From Pseudomonadales bacterium (GTDB taxonomy: Bacteria; Pseudomonadota; Gammaproteobacteria; Pseudomonadales; Pseudohongiellaceae), in contig JACKOJ010000003.1 of NCBI GenBank assembly GCA_024234325.1, positions 186,001 to 250,000 of the forward strand: a stretch of 64,000 nt of DNA, given 5' to 3'. Below the pieces are notes generated by a model. The model saw nothing but the letters and a program-made list of their open reading frames with translations. It had not been told where the DNA came from and searched no databases. Numbering within the stretch: the stretch's first letter is position 1; the number at the start of each line of letters is the position of its first letter. A program made the translations under genes and the position numbers. Shown in pieces: positions 35,451 to 43,223 of this stretch.

Positions 35451-36254
35451 TCACAGGACGTCACCAAAGGCATGGCGGATTCGCATGAACAACCAGCCGC
35501 CGAAACAATAGCTCAGCAGGGAGGCCGGGAGAATAATCTGAAAACTGGTCCACGGAAACTGCCCCAGCAGCACCAGTTCCCGGTACATCTGCACGAAACT
35601 GTGCATGGGGTTCAGCAGCAACAGAGGCTGGTAGGCTTCGGGGATCAGCGACACGGGATACACGATCGGGGTCAGGAAGAACCAGGCTGTCAGGGTAAGT
35701 GACACAATCTGCTGCAGGTCGCGCAGGAACACACACAGGGCAGACAGCATGGCAACCAGCCCCATGGTAAACAGGAACTGCAGGAAGAACACGATGGGCA
35801 GCGCCAGCCACGCAACAGAAAGATAACCCTGCGTTGCCAGGTAGCCCAGAAACAGACACAGGGCGATGCCGTGAACCATGTAGGGGACGAGCGTACCGAC
35901 TGCGGGAATGATCTGTACGGGAAACATCACCTTGGTGATCAAGGGGGCCTTCTCCAGCAACAGGGAGCTGGCACGACCCATGGCGTCGCCGAAGGCATAC
36001 CAGGGCAGGTATCCCATCATCATGAAGACCACAAAGGGGGTATTTCCGTATTCCGGAGGCATGGCGGCGCGAAATACCACGCTGAACACAAAGGCGTAGA
36101 TCAGAATGGTGACGATAGGCGTGATGAACAGCCACAGCATGCCCCCCAGGGAGCCGGCAAACTGGGCGTTGAAATCCTGGCGAACGAAATTGTGAAACAG
36201 CCGGTAGTGTGTAATCGGGGCGAGCAGCCACTGATGGAGCAGAGAGAAGAACAT
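35451..36254 (-). CDS. wzm: O-polysaccharide ABC exporter permease
   Basis: This 267-residue ABC-2 type permease has six hydrophobic helices. Family segments are RQDFNAQFAGSLGGMLW and FLTPIVYPVSLIP. It partners the Wzt ATPase 14 bp downstream. It begins 32 bp after the TolC-like gene, so polysaccharide export and type I protein secretion appear to share an operon. Confidence 0.9.
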   Translation of the reverse strand: MFFSLLHQWLLAPITHYRLFHNFVRQDFNAQFAGSLGGMLWLFITPIVTILIYAFVFSVVFRAAMPPEYGNTPFVVFMMMGYLPWYAFGDAMGRASSLLLEKAPLITKVMFPVQIIPAVGTLVPYMVHGIALCLFLGYLATQGYLSVAWLALPIVFFLQFLFTMGLVAMLSALCVFLRDLQQIVSLTLTAWFFLTPIVYPVSLIPEAYQPLLLLNPMHSFVQMYRELVLLGQFPWTSFQIILPASLLSYCFGGWLFMRIRHAFGDVL

Positions 36255-36286
36255 GCCGGGTTCGGATTCCTGTAGGTCAGTGGCTG

Positions 36287-37654
36287 TCAGTTCTGAGGCG
36301 TGCTCAGCCAGGTGCCGATTTCGAGCAGGTCGTCGGCACTGAGTGTCCCTGCATCCCGCTTCAGCAGCAGATTGTAGCGGATGAGGTCGTAGCGCGCGCG
36401 CTGCAGATCGCGCTCCGCGCTGAAACGATCCCTCAGGGCATTGAGCACGTCCACGCTGTTGACCGTACCCAGTTCAAAGCCGCGCTGCATGGCGGTGTAG
36501 GACAGCTCGGTAGAGTCCGCCAGGCGTTGGGCCGCGTTGACGCGCAGTTCGCTGGCCTTGACCTGCAGATAGGCTGTCCGGGTTCGCTGCACAACTTCCA
36601 GTTCCGTCTGTCGCAATTCATTTTCGGTGATGCTGCGCTGGCTGCGCGCCTCACTGACGGAGGCCCGGTTGCTGCCGCCGGCAAACAGCGGGATCGACAC
36701 GTCCACGCCGACAAAAGTGGTATCGGTGCGGTAGGGCTGCTGGGTGTTGTCATAGCCGATGTCGGAGCGTTGCTGCTGCGCAATCAGAGAGACGCGAGGC
36801 ATGTAGGCACCCTGGCGCTGGGCAATCAGCTTGTCTGCCGCTTCCACCGCAAACTGGCGGGCGCGAATCTGGAAGTTGCCGCTACGGGCCTGCTCCAGCC
36901 AGGATTCGACACTGCCCTGCACGTTCGGTACGGTGACGCCCTCATCCAGCCGGAACAGGTCGCCCACATTGACACCAGAGGCGGCGCGCAGCGCTTCCTT
37001 TGCAATATCGAGTTCGCTTTCCAGGTTGAGTTGCTCCGCCTGCACTGCCGCCAGGCGGGCCTGTGCATTGTACAGGTCAGTAATCTGTGCTGATTGCAGA
37101 TTGTAGAGTGTTTCAATCTGGTTCAGTTGTCTGCTTACGGCTTCGAACTCGGCGTGAATGGAGGTCACCGCGTCTTCGGACTGCAGCACAGCAAAGTATC
37201 GGTCTGCGACATCGGTCAGCACAAACGCCAGTTGCGCGTAATAGTCAGCCTCGGCCTGATCTTCAAGCAGGTAGGCCTGGCTGCGTGCGTTAAAGGCCTG
37301 CCAGTTGAACAGCACCTGGCTCAGTTGCACAGAATAGCGCTCACCGTTGTAGCGGTTGGTCACCCCGACCGAGTTGGCCAGTTGTTTGTTGTCGGACAGA
37401 CTGGCGTTGGCATTGATCTGGGGAAGCAGTTGCCCGTTGGTCGCACGCCGTCTTGCGGTGCCGATGTTCCAGCGTTCGCGGGATATTCTCAGTTCCGGGC
37501 TGTATTCCAGCGCAGCCGTAAAGAAGTCTTCCAGTGTGTTGCCCTGTACAACTACACGTGTGGCGCCGTCTTCGGCACCGAAAACGGGGCTCATACAAAG
37601 ACCAGCTATGCTCAGGCAGAGCGCGGGAAGCAGACGTGAGGTCAACATAGGCAT
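36287..37654 (-). CDS. TolC family outer-membrane channel of type I secretion
   Basis: This 455-residue protein has a signal peptide (about 1-26), two repeated helical/strand OEP halves and the conserved pattern of TolC-like type I outer-membrane factors (SLSDNKQLANS, VQLSQVLFNW, GTVNSVDVLNA). It should form the exit duct for the ABC-HlyD pair encoded just upstream. Its ATG overlaps the stop of the HlyD gene by one base. Confidence 0.92.
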   Translation of the reverse strand: MPMLTSRLLPALCLSIAGLCMSPVFGAEDGATRVVVQGNTLEDFFTAALEYSPELRISRERWNIGTARRRATNGQLLPQINANASLSDNKQLANSVGVTNRYNGERYSVQLSQVLFNWQAFNARSQAYLLEDQAEADYYAQLAFVLTDVADRYFAVLQSEDAVTSIHAEFEAVSRQLNQIETLYNLQSAQITDLYNAQARLAAVQAEQLNLESELDIAKEALRAASGVNVGDLFRLDEGVTVPNVQGSVESWLEQARSGNFQIRARQFAVEAADKLIAQRQGAYMPRVSLIAQQQRSDIGYDNTQQPYRTDTTFVGVDVSIPLFAGGSNRASVSEARSQRSITENELRQTELEVVQRTRTAYLQVKASELRVNAAQRLADSTELSYTAMQRGFELGTVNSVDVLNALRDRFSAERDLQRARYDLIRYNLLLKRDAGTLSADDLLEIGTWLSTPQN

Positions 37655-39018
37655 CAGTCTTCTATCAGGCTGCGGGCCAGCACATTGGAGAAAGGTTTCA
37701 TTACGTACTGCAGGAAGGTGCGCGGACCTGAGGCGATGAATACTTCAGCCGGCATGCCTGGAACGAGAGTCAGATTGCCAAGCGCTTCCATCCCCTCTTC
37801 GTTCACACTGACACGAGCGAGGTAGAACGGAACACCCGTCTGATCCGGCATGGCGTCTGCAGACACGCTGATGACGGAGCCGTAAATGGTTGGAGTGCGA
37901 TTACCGAAGCTGGAGAAGCGAATGGTCGCGTCCTGCCCAACATGAACACGGTCGATATCGATAGGTGACACACGGGACTCGATGACTAGCTCGTCACTTT
38001 GGGGAACCACTTCGGCAATAGGGACACCCGGCCCGATGACGCCACCTTCCGTGTGAAACTGCATGCTGGTAACGACGCCGGAAACCGGTGCCCTGATTTT
38101 GGTACGTTCAACAACATCGTTCAGTGCCGTTACCCGCTCCCTGACATCTCTCAGTCGAGTCTGGGTTTCGCTGAGCTGGGAAACGACGTCCGAGCGAAAT
38201 TCGTTTTCTGTCTGCAGGATCTGTAACTGGGTTTCACCAATCTGCATTTCGGTAGATGAAATATTGGCGATCAGTTCGGCGGCTTCGCCCTTGTATACGG
38301 CATAGTTGCGTTCCAGGTCGCGCAGCCGCAGTTTGTCGGAGAAGCCTTGCTCCAGCAGAATGCGGGTGTCGCTGAGCTCATCATTGAAAGAGGCTGCCAG
38401 CAATTCCTTGCTCTCTTTCATTGCCTTGAGTCCTTCGACCCGTGAGCGCAGTTGTTCGATGCGCTGTTTCAATACGGCTATATTCCCTTCGTGCGACGCC
38501 TTGCGGGCCTGAAAAACCTGATCCTGCGCTGCCATTCCGGCAACAGCATCTGAATCAGTGCGCGAGAGGGAGGCAGGGTAGTCAACGCGTTCCAGTCCAT
38601 CCCGTTCTGCAATAAGCCGCGCTTCCAGGGCTGTTAGTGCAACAGTCTGCGCATTAACGATTTCCAGTTGTGCGAGCGACTGGGTGCTGTCCAGCTCCAG
38701 CAGTACGTCGCCAGCTTCTACATGGTCGCCATTCTGTACGAGAATCCGGCTGATCATGCCACCTTCCAGGTGCTGGATGGTCTTTTTGTATGAGCGTACG
38801 GTTACTGTGCCTGGAGCATGAGCGGCGCCCTGGATGGGGGCAACGGCAGCCCATACACCAAACACACCAAAGACCAGGAGGGCGATCAGTATTCCTGCTC
38901 TGCGAGGCGCATCAATGCCCGTTTCCACTTTCTGTTGTTCTGGCCCACGCGGACGAGTTTCCGGTAACTCTGCCCGTACTGCCGGGAGGCGATCATGGGA
39001 GGATTTTTGATTCGACAC
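37654..39018 (-). CDS. Type I secretion periplasmic adaptor, HlyD family
   Basis: This 454-residue adaptor has an N-terminal cytoplasmic tail, one membrane helix (about 40-60), a long coiled-coil hairpin (about 115-300), a lipoyl/barrel-sandwich domain (RAPVSGVV) and a C-terminal beta domain (VPGMPAEVFI). The PrtE/RsaE-type layout suits export of RTX or S-layer proteins. It lies between the ABC and TolC genes. Confidence 0.94.
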   Translation of the reverse strand: MSNQKSSHDRLPAVRAELPETRPRGPEQQKVETGIDAPRRAGILIALLVFGVFGVWAAVAPIQGAAHAPGTVTVRSYKKTIQHLEGGMISRILVQNGDHVEAGDVLLELDSTQSLAQLEIVNAQTVALTALEARLIAERDGLERVDYPASLSRTDSDAVAGMAAQDQVFQARKASHEGNIAVLKQRIEQLRSRVEGLKAMKESKELLAASFNDELSDTRILLEQGFSDKLRLRDLERNYAVYKGEAAELIANISSTEMQIGETQLQILQTENEFRSDVVSQLSETQTRLRDVRERVTALNDVVERTKIRAPVSGVVTSMQFHTEGGVIGPGVPIAEVVPQSDELVIESRVSPIDIDRVHVGQDATIRFSSFGNRTPTIYGSVISVSADAMPDQTGVPFYLARVSVNEEGMEALGNLTLVPGMPAEVFIASGPRTFLQYVMKPFSNVLARSLIED

Positions 39019-39052
39019 GGTTAATGTTCCCGATAAAAGATTCTTGAATGCT

Positions 39053-40771
39053 TCAACCGCCAGGGGCGGCCTTGCGGGCTTCTGTCTGTTGCATCAGGCC
39101 AGCCATAACCTGCTCCCGAGGGCCAAAGCTCACTGCCACGCCGTCCCTCATGACCAGCATTTTTTCGACGCAGGCCAGCACCATGGTGCGATGAGTGATG
39201 ACCACGATGGTGCAGCCTTTCTCCTTCACCCGCAGCAGCGCGGCGACCAGTTCTTTTTCACCCTGATCGTCAAGATTCGAGTTGGGTTCGTCCAGCACCA
39301 GCAATTGCGGGTTGCCATAGACGGCGCGCGCCAGGCCGATGCGTTGACGCTGGCCTCCGGACAGTATGCCGCCGGAACCGCCGATCACCGTATCGTAGCC
39401 GTTGGGGAGGCGTAGAATTAGTTCATGCACCCCGGACAATTGTGCGGCTTCCACGACTTTCTCTGCGTCGATCTCACCGAAGCGGCAGATGTTTTCAGAG
39501 ATGGTGCCGTCGAACAGCTCAATGTCCTGGGGCAGGTAACCGATGTGTGGTCCCAGTTCGCGACGATCCCAGGCAAATATGTCTGCGCCATCGAGGCGTA
39601 CCTTGCCACCCCCGGTGGGCCAGATACCCAACAAGGCGCGTGCCAGGGAGGACTTGCCGGATGCACTGGGTCCCACAATGCCCAGAGCCTCCCCTGCGGC
39701 AAGCTCCAGGGAGACGCCACGGACCACGGGAGCCTTGGCGCCGGGTGGGGTGACAAATATTTGCTCTACGGACAGATTGCCGCGAGGCGGCGGAAGCGAC
39801 ATGGTTTCCTCGTCCGCCGGTATTCTTTCCAGGAGCTGGCCAAGACGTTCGTACTGCGCTCGTGCGACGGAAAAGCCTTTCCAGGTGCCGACCAGCATGT
39901 CGATCGGGGCCAGCGCACGTCCCAGCAGGAGTGAGCCGGCAATCATCATTCCCGGGGAGATCTCGTGCTCCAGGGCCAGCAGTGCGCCCAGGCCCAGAAT
40001 CAGGGACTGGGTGATCATGCGGAAGGACTTGGAGATATTGCCGAGGATCCCGGCCCATTTGCTCGCATCGGTTTGCAGCAGAAGTACCTGGTCGGCTTTC
40101 TGCTGCTGCCGGTTGCGGATGTTTTCAATCATCCCCATGGCGGCAATTACTTCGGCATTGCGGAGACTGCCGTTGATCTGGTTGTTGACCAGGTTGGCCT
40201 GCACGTTCGCATCTTTCAGTTTTTTTGTGGTGACCTTTTCGGTGGCATAGGCCAGCGCAACCATGACGATTCCGGCGAGAATGGCAACAACCCCGAACCA
40301 GGGGTGGAACATGAACATGATGATGACGTAGATCGGAAACCAGGGAGCATCGAAAAAGGCGAACAGACCATTGCCGGTCATGAACTGGCGCAGTTGGGAG
40401 AGATCGTTGTTTGGCTGCGATGTCGCCATGCCGCCGGTGTACAGGGATTGCTTAAAGGTTGCGTCAAACACGCGTTCCCGCAGGCTGGTCTCAATATGGT
40501 TGCTGGCACTGATCAGGATTCTGGAGCGGACCCACTCAAAGCCCCCCATGGCACACATCAGGAATACCATGATCAGGGTCAGCATGGTCAGGGTGGAGAG
40601 GCTGCCGCTGGAGATGACCCGGTCGTAGACCTGCATCATGTAGAGGATGGGCACCAGCATGAGGATGTTGATGGCGGCGCTGAACACCCCGGCGTAGATG
40701 AAATACTGGCGAACCGCCCTGAAAGCCTCAAAGAGTTCTTTGTAGCGGACATTGTTTTTAGTGTCGTTCAT
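39053..40771 (-). CDS. Type I secretion ABC transporter, PrtD/RsaD type
   Basis: This transporter of about 572 residues has six membrane helices (about 25-320) and an ATPase domain with Walker A GPSASGKSS, signature LSGGQRQR and Walker B LLVLDEP. It lacks the C39-like N-terminal domain of HlyB, as PrtD-type exporters of proteases and S-layer proteins do. I placed the start at MNDTKNN (40771), which gives normal family length; the ribosome-binding site is weak. The likely cargo is the RTX/S-layer protein at 46996-49767. Confidence 0.94.
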   Translation of the reverse strand: MNDTKNNVRYKELFEAFRAVRQYFIYAGVFSAAINILMLVPILYMMQVYDRVISSGSLSTLTMLTLIMVFLMCAMGGFEWVRSRILISASNHIETSLRERVFDATFKQSLYTGGMATSQPNNDLSQLRQFMTGNGLFAFFDAPWFPIYVIIMFMFHPWFGVVAILAGIVMVALAYATEKVTTKKLKDANVQANLVNNQINGSLRNAEVIAAMGMIENIRNRQQQKADQVLLLQTDASKWAGILGNISKSFRMITQSLILGLGALLALEHEISPGMMIAGSLLLGRALAPIDMLVGTWKGFSVARAQYERLGQLLERIPADEETMSLPPPRGNLSVEQIFVTPPGAKAPVVRGVSLELAAGEALGIVGPSASGKSSLARALLGIWPTGGGKVRLDGADIFAWDRRELGPHIGYLPQDIELFDGTISENICRFGEIDAEKVVEAAQLSGVHELILRLPNGYDTVIGGSGGILSGGQRQRIGLARAVYGNPQLLVLDEPNSNLDDQGEKELVAALLRVKEKGCTIVVITHRTMVLACVEKMLVMRDGVAVSFGPREQVMAGLMQQTEARKAAPGG

Positions 40772-40934
40772 TGAGGCGTCTTTTATCGTGTTGTTGAGAG
40801 TTGAGTTCAGCAAGTTGGGGCACGCTTGCCCGCATTTCAAGCTTTGCCAGTCATCCAAAGGCGGGATTGTACACCCAGCCAGTGCCCGTCGTCAGGAAAT
40901 AAGTCAGGGCAAGCACTTGTTCCACATCGTGTTT

Positions 40935-41630
40935 TTACAGCTCCTGCTTGCCTTCTGCCAGGGCCTTTAGAGTTTCCGGATCGTTGACAAGAAGGCAGGT
41001 CGGGCCGTCCCGCTTTACGATCTGGCGGGTCTGCAGGGTCTGGAACACCCGGGTGACCGTTTCCCGGCTCAGGTTCAGCATGATGGCGATCTCCATGTGA
41101 GTGGGGGGGTTGTTGATCATTGCCTGCGATCGGCGGCCGCCCTCTTCCCCCAGTAACATCCACAACTGACAGCAGACACGCTGTGCAATATTGGGCAGGC
41201 CGAGCAGAGAGCGCTGCCGGGTTGCCTGGCGCAGACGTGCCGCAAGCCTTTGCCCAAGCACCTTGAAGATATCGGGCTGTTTAAGCATGACTTCCCGCAG
41301 GCTGTCGGCAGGAATGAACACCGTGACGGCAGCGGTCAGTGCAATGACATATTCCGGTTGGGGGCCGTCATCAAACAGACTGAGATCGCCGCAGAAGTCG
41401 CCAGGTTCGACAAAATATAGCCCCACTTCGCGCCCATCAATGGTAAAATCGACCCCCTGCAGGCGGCCCTCGAACAGGAAGCACACCGCCTCTTCGTGGA
41501 TCCCTGCATTCAATACGATGCCCCGGCGCGAGAACTTGCGCAGGGTAGACAGGCTTGCCAGGTGGCTCAGAGTGTCGTGAGGCAGGGGCTTCAGTATTGG
41601 AAAAGTGCTTAGCAGCTCTGGGGTTACCAC
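40935..41630 (-). CDS. Crp/Fnr-family transcriptional regulator
   Basis: This regulator of about 231 residues has an N-terminal cyclic-nucleotide-binding-like barrel, a dimerisation helix and a C-terminal winged helix. The recognition helix SRETVTR keeps the Arg-Glu-Arg trio that in E. coli CRP reads TGTGA, matching nearby palindromes. The phosphate-binding cassette is altered: FCGDLSL replaces FxGELxL and the usual Arg-Ser is missing (PEYVIAL), so cAMP binding is doubtful. No Fnr-type N-terminal Cys cluster is present. A GTG start at 41630 is preferred because a TATAAT on this strand overlaps the longer start at 41696. It heads the type I secretion/Wzm-Wzt run. Confidence 0.85.
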   Translation of the reverse strand: MVTPELLSTFPILKPLPHDTLSHLASLSTLRKFSRRGIVLNAGIHEEAVCFLFEGRLQGVDFTIDGREVGLYFVEPGDFCGDLSLFDDGPQPEYVIALTAAVTVFIPADSLREVMLKQPDIFKVLGQRLAARLRQATRQRSLLGLPNIAQRVCCQLWMLLGEEGGRRSQAMINNPPTHMEIAIMLNLSRETVTRVFQTLQTRQIVKRDGPTCLLVNDPETLKALAEGKQEL

Positions 41631-41673
41631 GTTGTGTTTTGTCCCTGATGGCTGGTGTCGGCGACGCCACGGC

Positions 41674-41679
41674 ATTATA
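41674..41679 (-). promoter_or_regulatory. -10 element for the Crp-family regulator gene
   Basis: On the minus strand this reads TATAAT, with TTGGCG 18 bases upstream as a possible -35. A start about seven bases downstream gives a leader of about 37 bases to the GTG at 41630. The TGTGA palindrome at 41723-41738 would then be centred near -63, close to a class I activator position. Confidence 0.5.
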
Positions 41680-41722
41680 GAAGCATGGCGGGACATTCGC
41701 CAACGCAGGGAAATGGCGGTCG

Positions 41723-41738
41723 TGTGACTGTAATCACC
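41723..41738. promoter_or_regulatory. CRP-like palindrome in the divergent regulator/FecR promoter
   Basis: TGTGACTGTAATCACC matches TGTGA-N6-TCACA in nine of ten conserved positions. Its centre is 31 bases before the centre of a TATCTT -10-like hexamer (41759-41764) on the plus strand, so it would sit near -41 for the FecR operon, a class II activator position. A near-identical palindrome lies upstream of the S-layer gene. Confidence 0.7.
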
Positions 41739-41832
41739 GGGGTTTTAAATATTTACGGTATCTTGGCAACATTCAATCTGGGTCAGTTGCGTCATCCCTG
41801 ACCATGGCTCCCGCAGCGGGGGAAATGAAGAA

Positions 41833-43221
41833 ATGAACTTAAGCAAATTCGCCAAATTCCCGAAGAGTGCCATCAAACCCTTGGCGCTGGCCTCTGCCTT
41901 GTTTGCGGTGGCGGCAGCCTATGGTGAAACCGGGGCCACGGTCGGCGAGGTCAGCCTGGTGCTGGGCAAAGCCTACATCAAGAGCAATGGCAAGGAGCAG
42001 CCTGTTCGTGCCGGCACCAAGGTGCGCGTGAGTGACGAAATCATCACCGAGTCCAATGGACATGTGCATATTCAGTTTGATGACAAGGCTCTGCTGAGTG
42101 TCCGCCCGGACAGCCGTCTGGAGATTGAGCGCTATGACTTCAACCAGGACAAGCCCTCTGAGTCCTCCATCAAGCTTAACCTGGTGGAAGGCGTTACCCG
42201 CTCCATTTCCGGCGAAGGCGCCCATGCGGCCCGCGACCGCTTCCGTCTGAACACCCCGATTGCCGCGATCGGCGTGCGCGGAACTGACTTTGTGGTCAGC
42301 GCCAGCGGTGAGTCCGTTCGGGCGCTTGTGAATGAGGGCGCGATCGTCATGGCGCCGTTCTCCGACAACTGTCTGGCTGCCGCGTTTGGTCCCTGTGCGG
42401 CCAATGCGGTGGAACTGTCCCAGGATTCGTTCCAGGTGGCAGAAGTCAGCGGTGGCACAGCCCTGCCGATTCTGCTGCCGGCGAGCGATGAGCGTGGTGA
42501 TCTGTCGGCCGATGAGGTGGAAACCCAGGTCGCGCAGGACGACTCTGTGAGAGCAGATGACAAGACGGCCGGGACAGAGGTCTATCTTGAGAATGTCACC
42601 TCCCGTCGGGTAGCGGAAGAGGCTGTTTCCGTGGCCTCGCGCCCGCCCGTGAAAGTGCCGGTCATTACCGATCTGACCCCGGGCAGTGCCCTGAGTGCTG
42701 CGGCGTTGACCTCCAACAATCTGGTCTGGGGGCGCTGGTCTGGCAACGATGGCCAGGGCAAGCTGGAACGCATCAGCCTCGCCTATGAGGTAGCGAGCGC
42801 AGGTCGCGACGTGACGGTCGGTAATAATGCGGGCTCCTATGTGTTGTTCCGCGACAGTCATGGCAGCACACTGGTAAAGCCTGATCTTGGCGTGGTCAGC
42901 TTTGGCCTCGATAGTGCCCAGGCCTTCTACCATTCGGCTACTGGTGTTGTTGCCATGCAGGTCAACAGTGGTGATCTGGCGATCGACTTCAATCAGAAAA
43001 GCTTCTCCACACGCCTGGGTTTGAACTCTGCCCTGTCCGGCAAGGTGGATTTCTCTGCCACCGGTCAGTACGACGACGGCGGTTACTTTTACAGCAATAC
43101 CGATTCCCAGATGGTGCGCGGCGCCATCAGCCTTGACGGCACCGAAGCCGGCTATCTTTTTGAGAAAGCGCTTGGCTCTGGCAACAGCGTGGAAGGCATT
43201 ACTCTGTGGGGTGCTCCGTAG
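41833..43221 (+). CDS. FecR-domain periplasmic protein
   Basis: This 462-residue exported protein has a signal peptide (about 1-31). A FecR domain (about 40-160) shows the typical sequence VRAGTKVRVSDEIITE, DDKALLSVRPDS and RLNTPIAAIGVRGTDF. The rest (about 250-462) is a beta-rich region of unknown type with few charged residues. In the classical case FecR is a sigma-regulator; here there is no sigma factor gene and the partner is a CHASE2 cyclase 2 bp downstream, so a different signalling use is likely. It is first in a three-gene operon with a CRP-like site in its promoter. Confidence 0.88.
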   Translation: MNLSKFAKFPKSAIKPLALASALFAVAAAYGETGATVGEVSLVLGKAYIKSNGKEQPVRAGTKVRVSDEIITESNGHVHIQFDDKALLSVRPDSRLEIERYDFNQDKPSESSIKLNLVEGVTRSISGEGAHAARDRFRLNTPIAAIGVRGTDFVVSASGESVRALVNEGAIVMAPFSDNCLAAAFGPCAANAVELSQDSFQVAEVSGGTALPILLPASDERGDLSADEVETQVAQDDSVRADDKTAGTEVYLENVTSRRVAEEAVSVASRPPVKVPVITDLTPGSALSAAALTSNNLVWGRWSGNDGQGKLERISLAYEVASAGRDVTVGNNAGSYVLFRDSHGSTLVKPDLGVVSFGLDSAQAFYHSATGVVAMQVNSGDLAIDFNQKSFSTRLGLNSALSGKVDFSATGQYDDGGYFYSNTDSQMVRGAISLDGTEAGYLFEKALGSGNSVEGITLWGAP

Positions 43222-43223
43222 TC

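Noticed and set aside
40818..40831. GGGCACGCTTGCCC inverted repeat between the regulator and ABC genes as a terminator
   Set aside because: The stem is only five base pairs with no T-tract; too weak to call.
41675..41696. ATG starts at 41696 and 41675 for the Crp-family gene
   Set aside because: They overlap a good TATAAT on the same strand and lack ribosome-binding sites; GTG 41630 gives normal family length.
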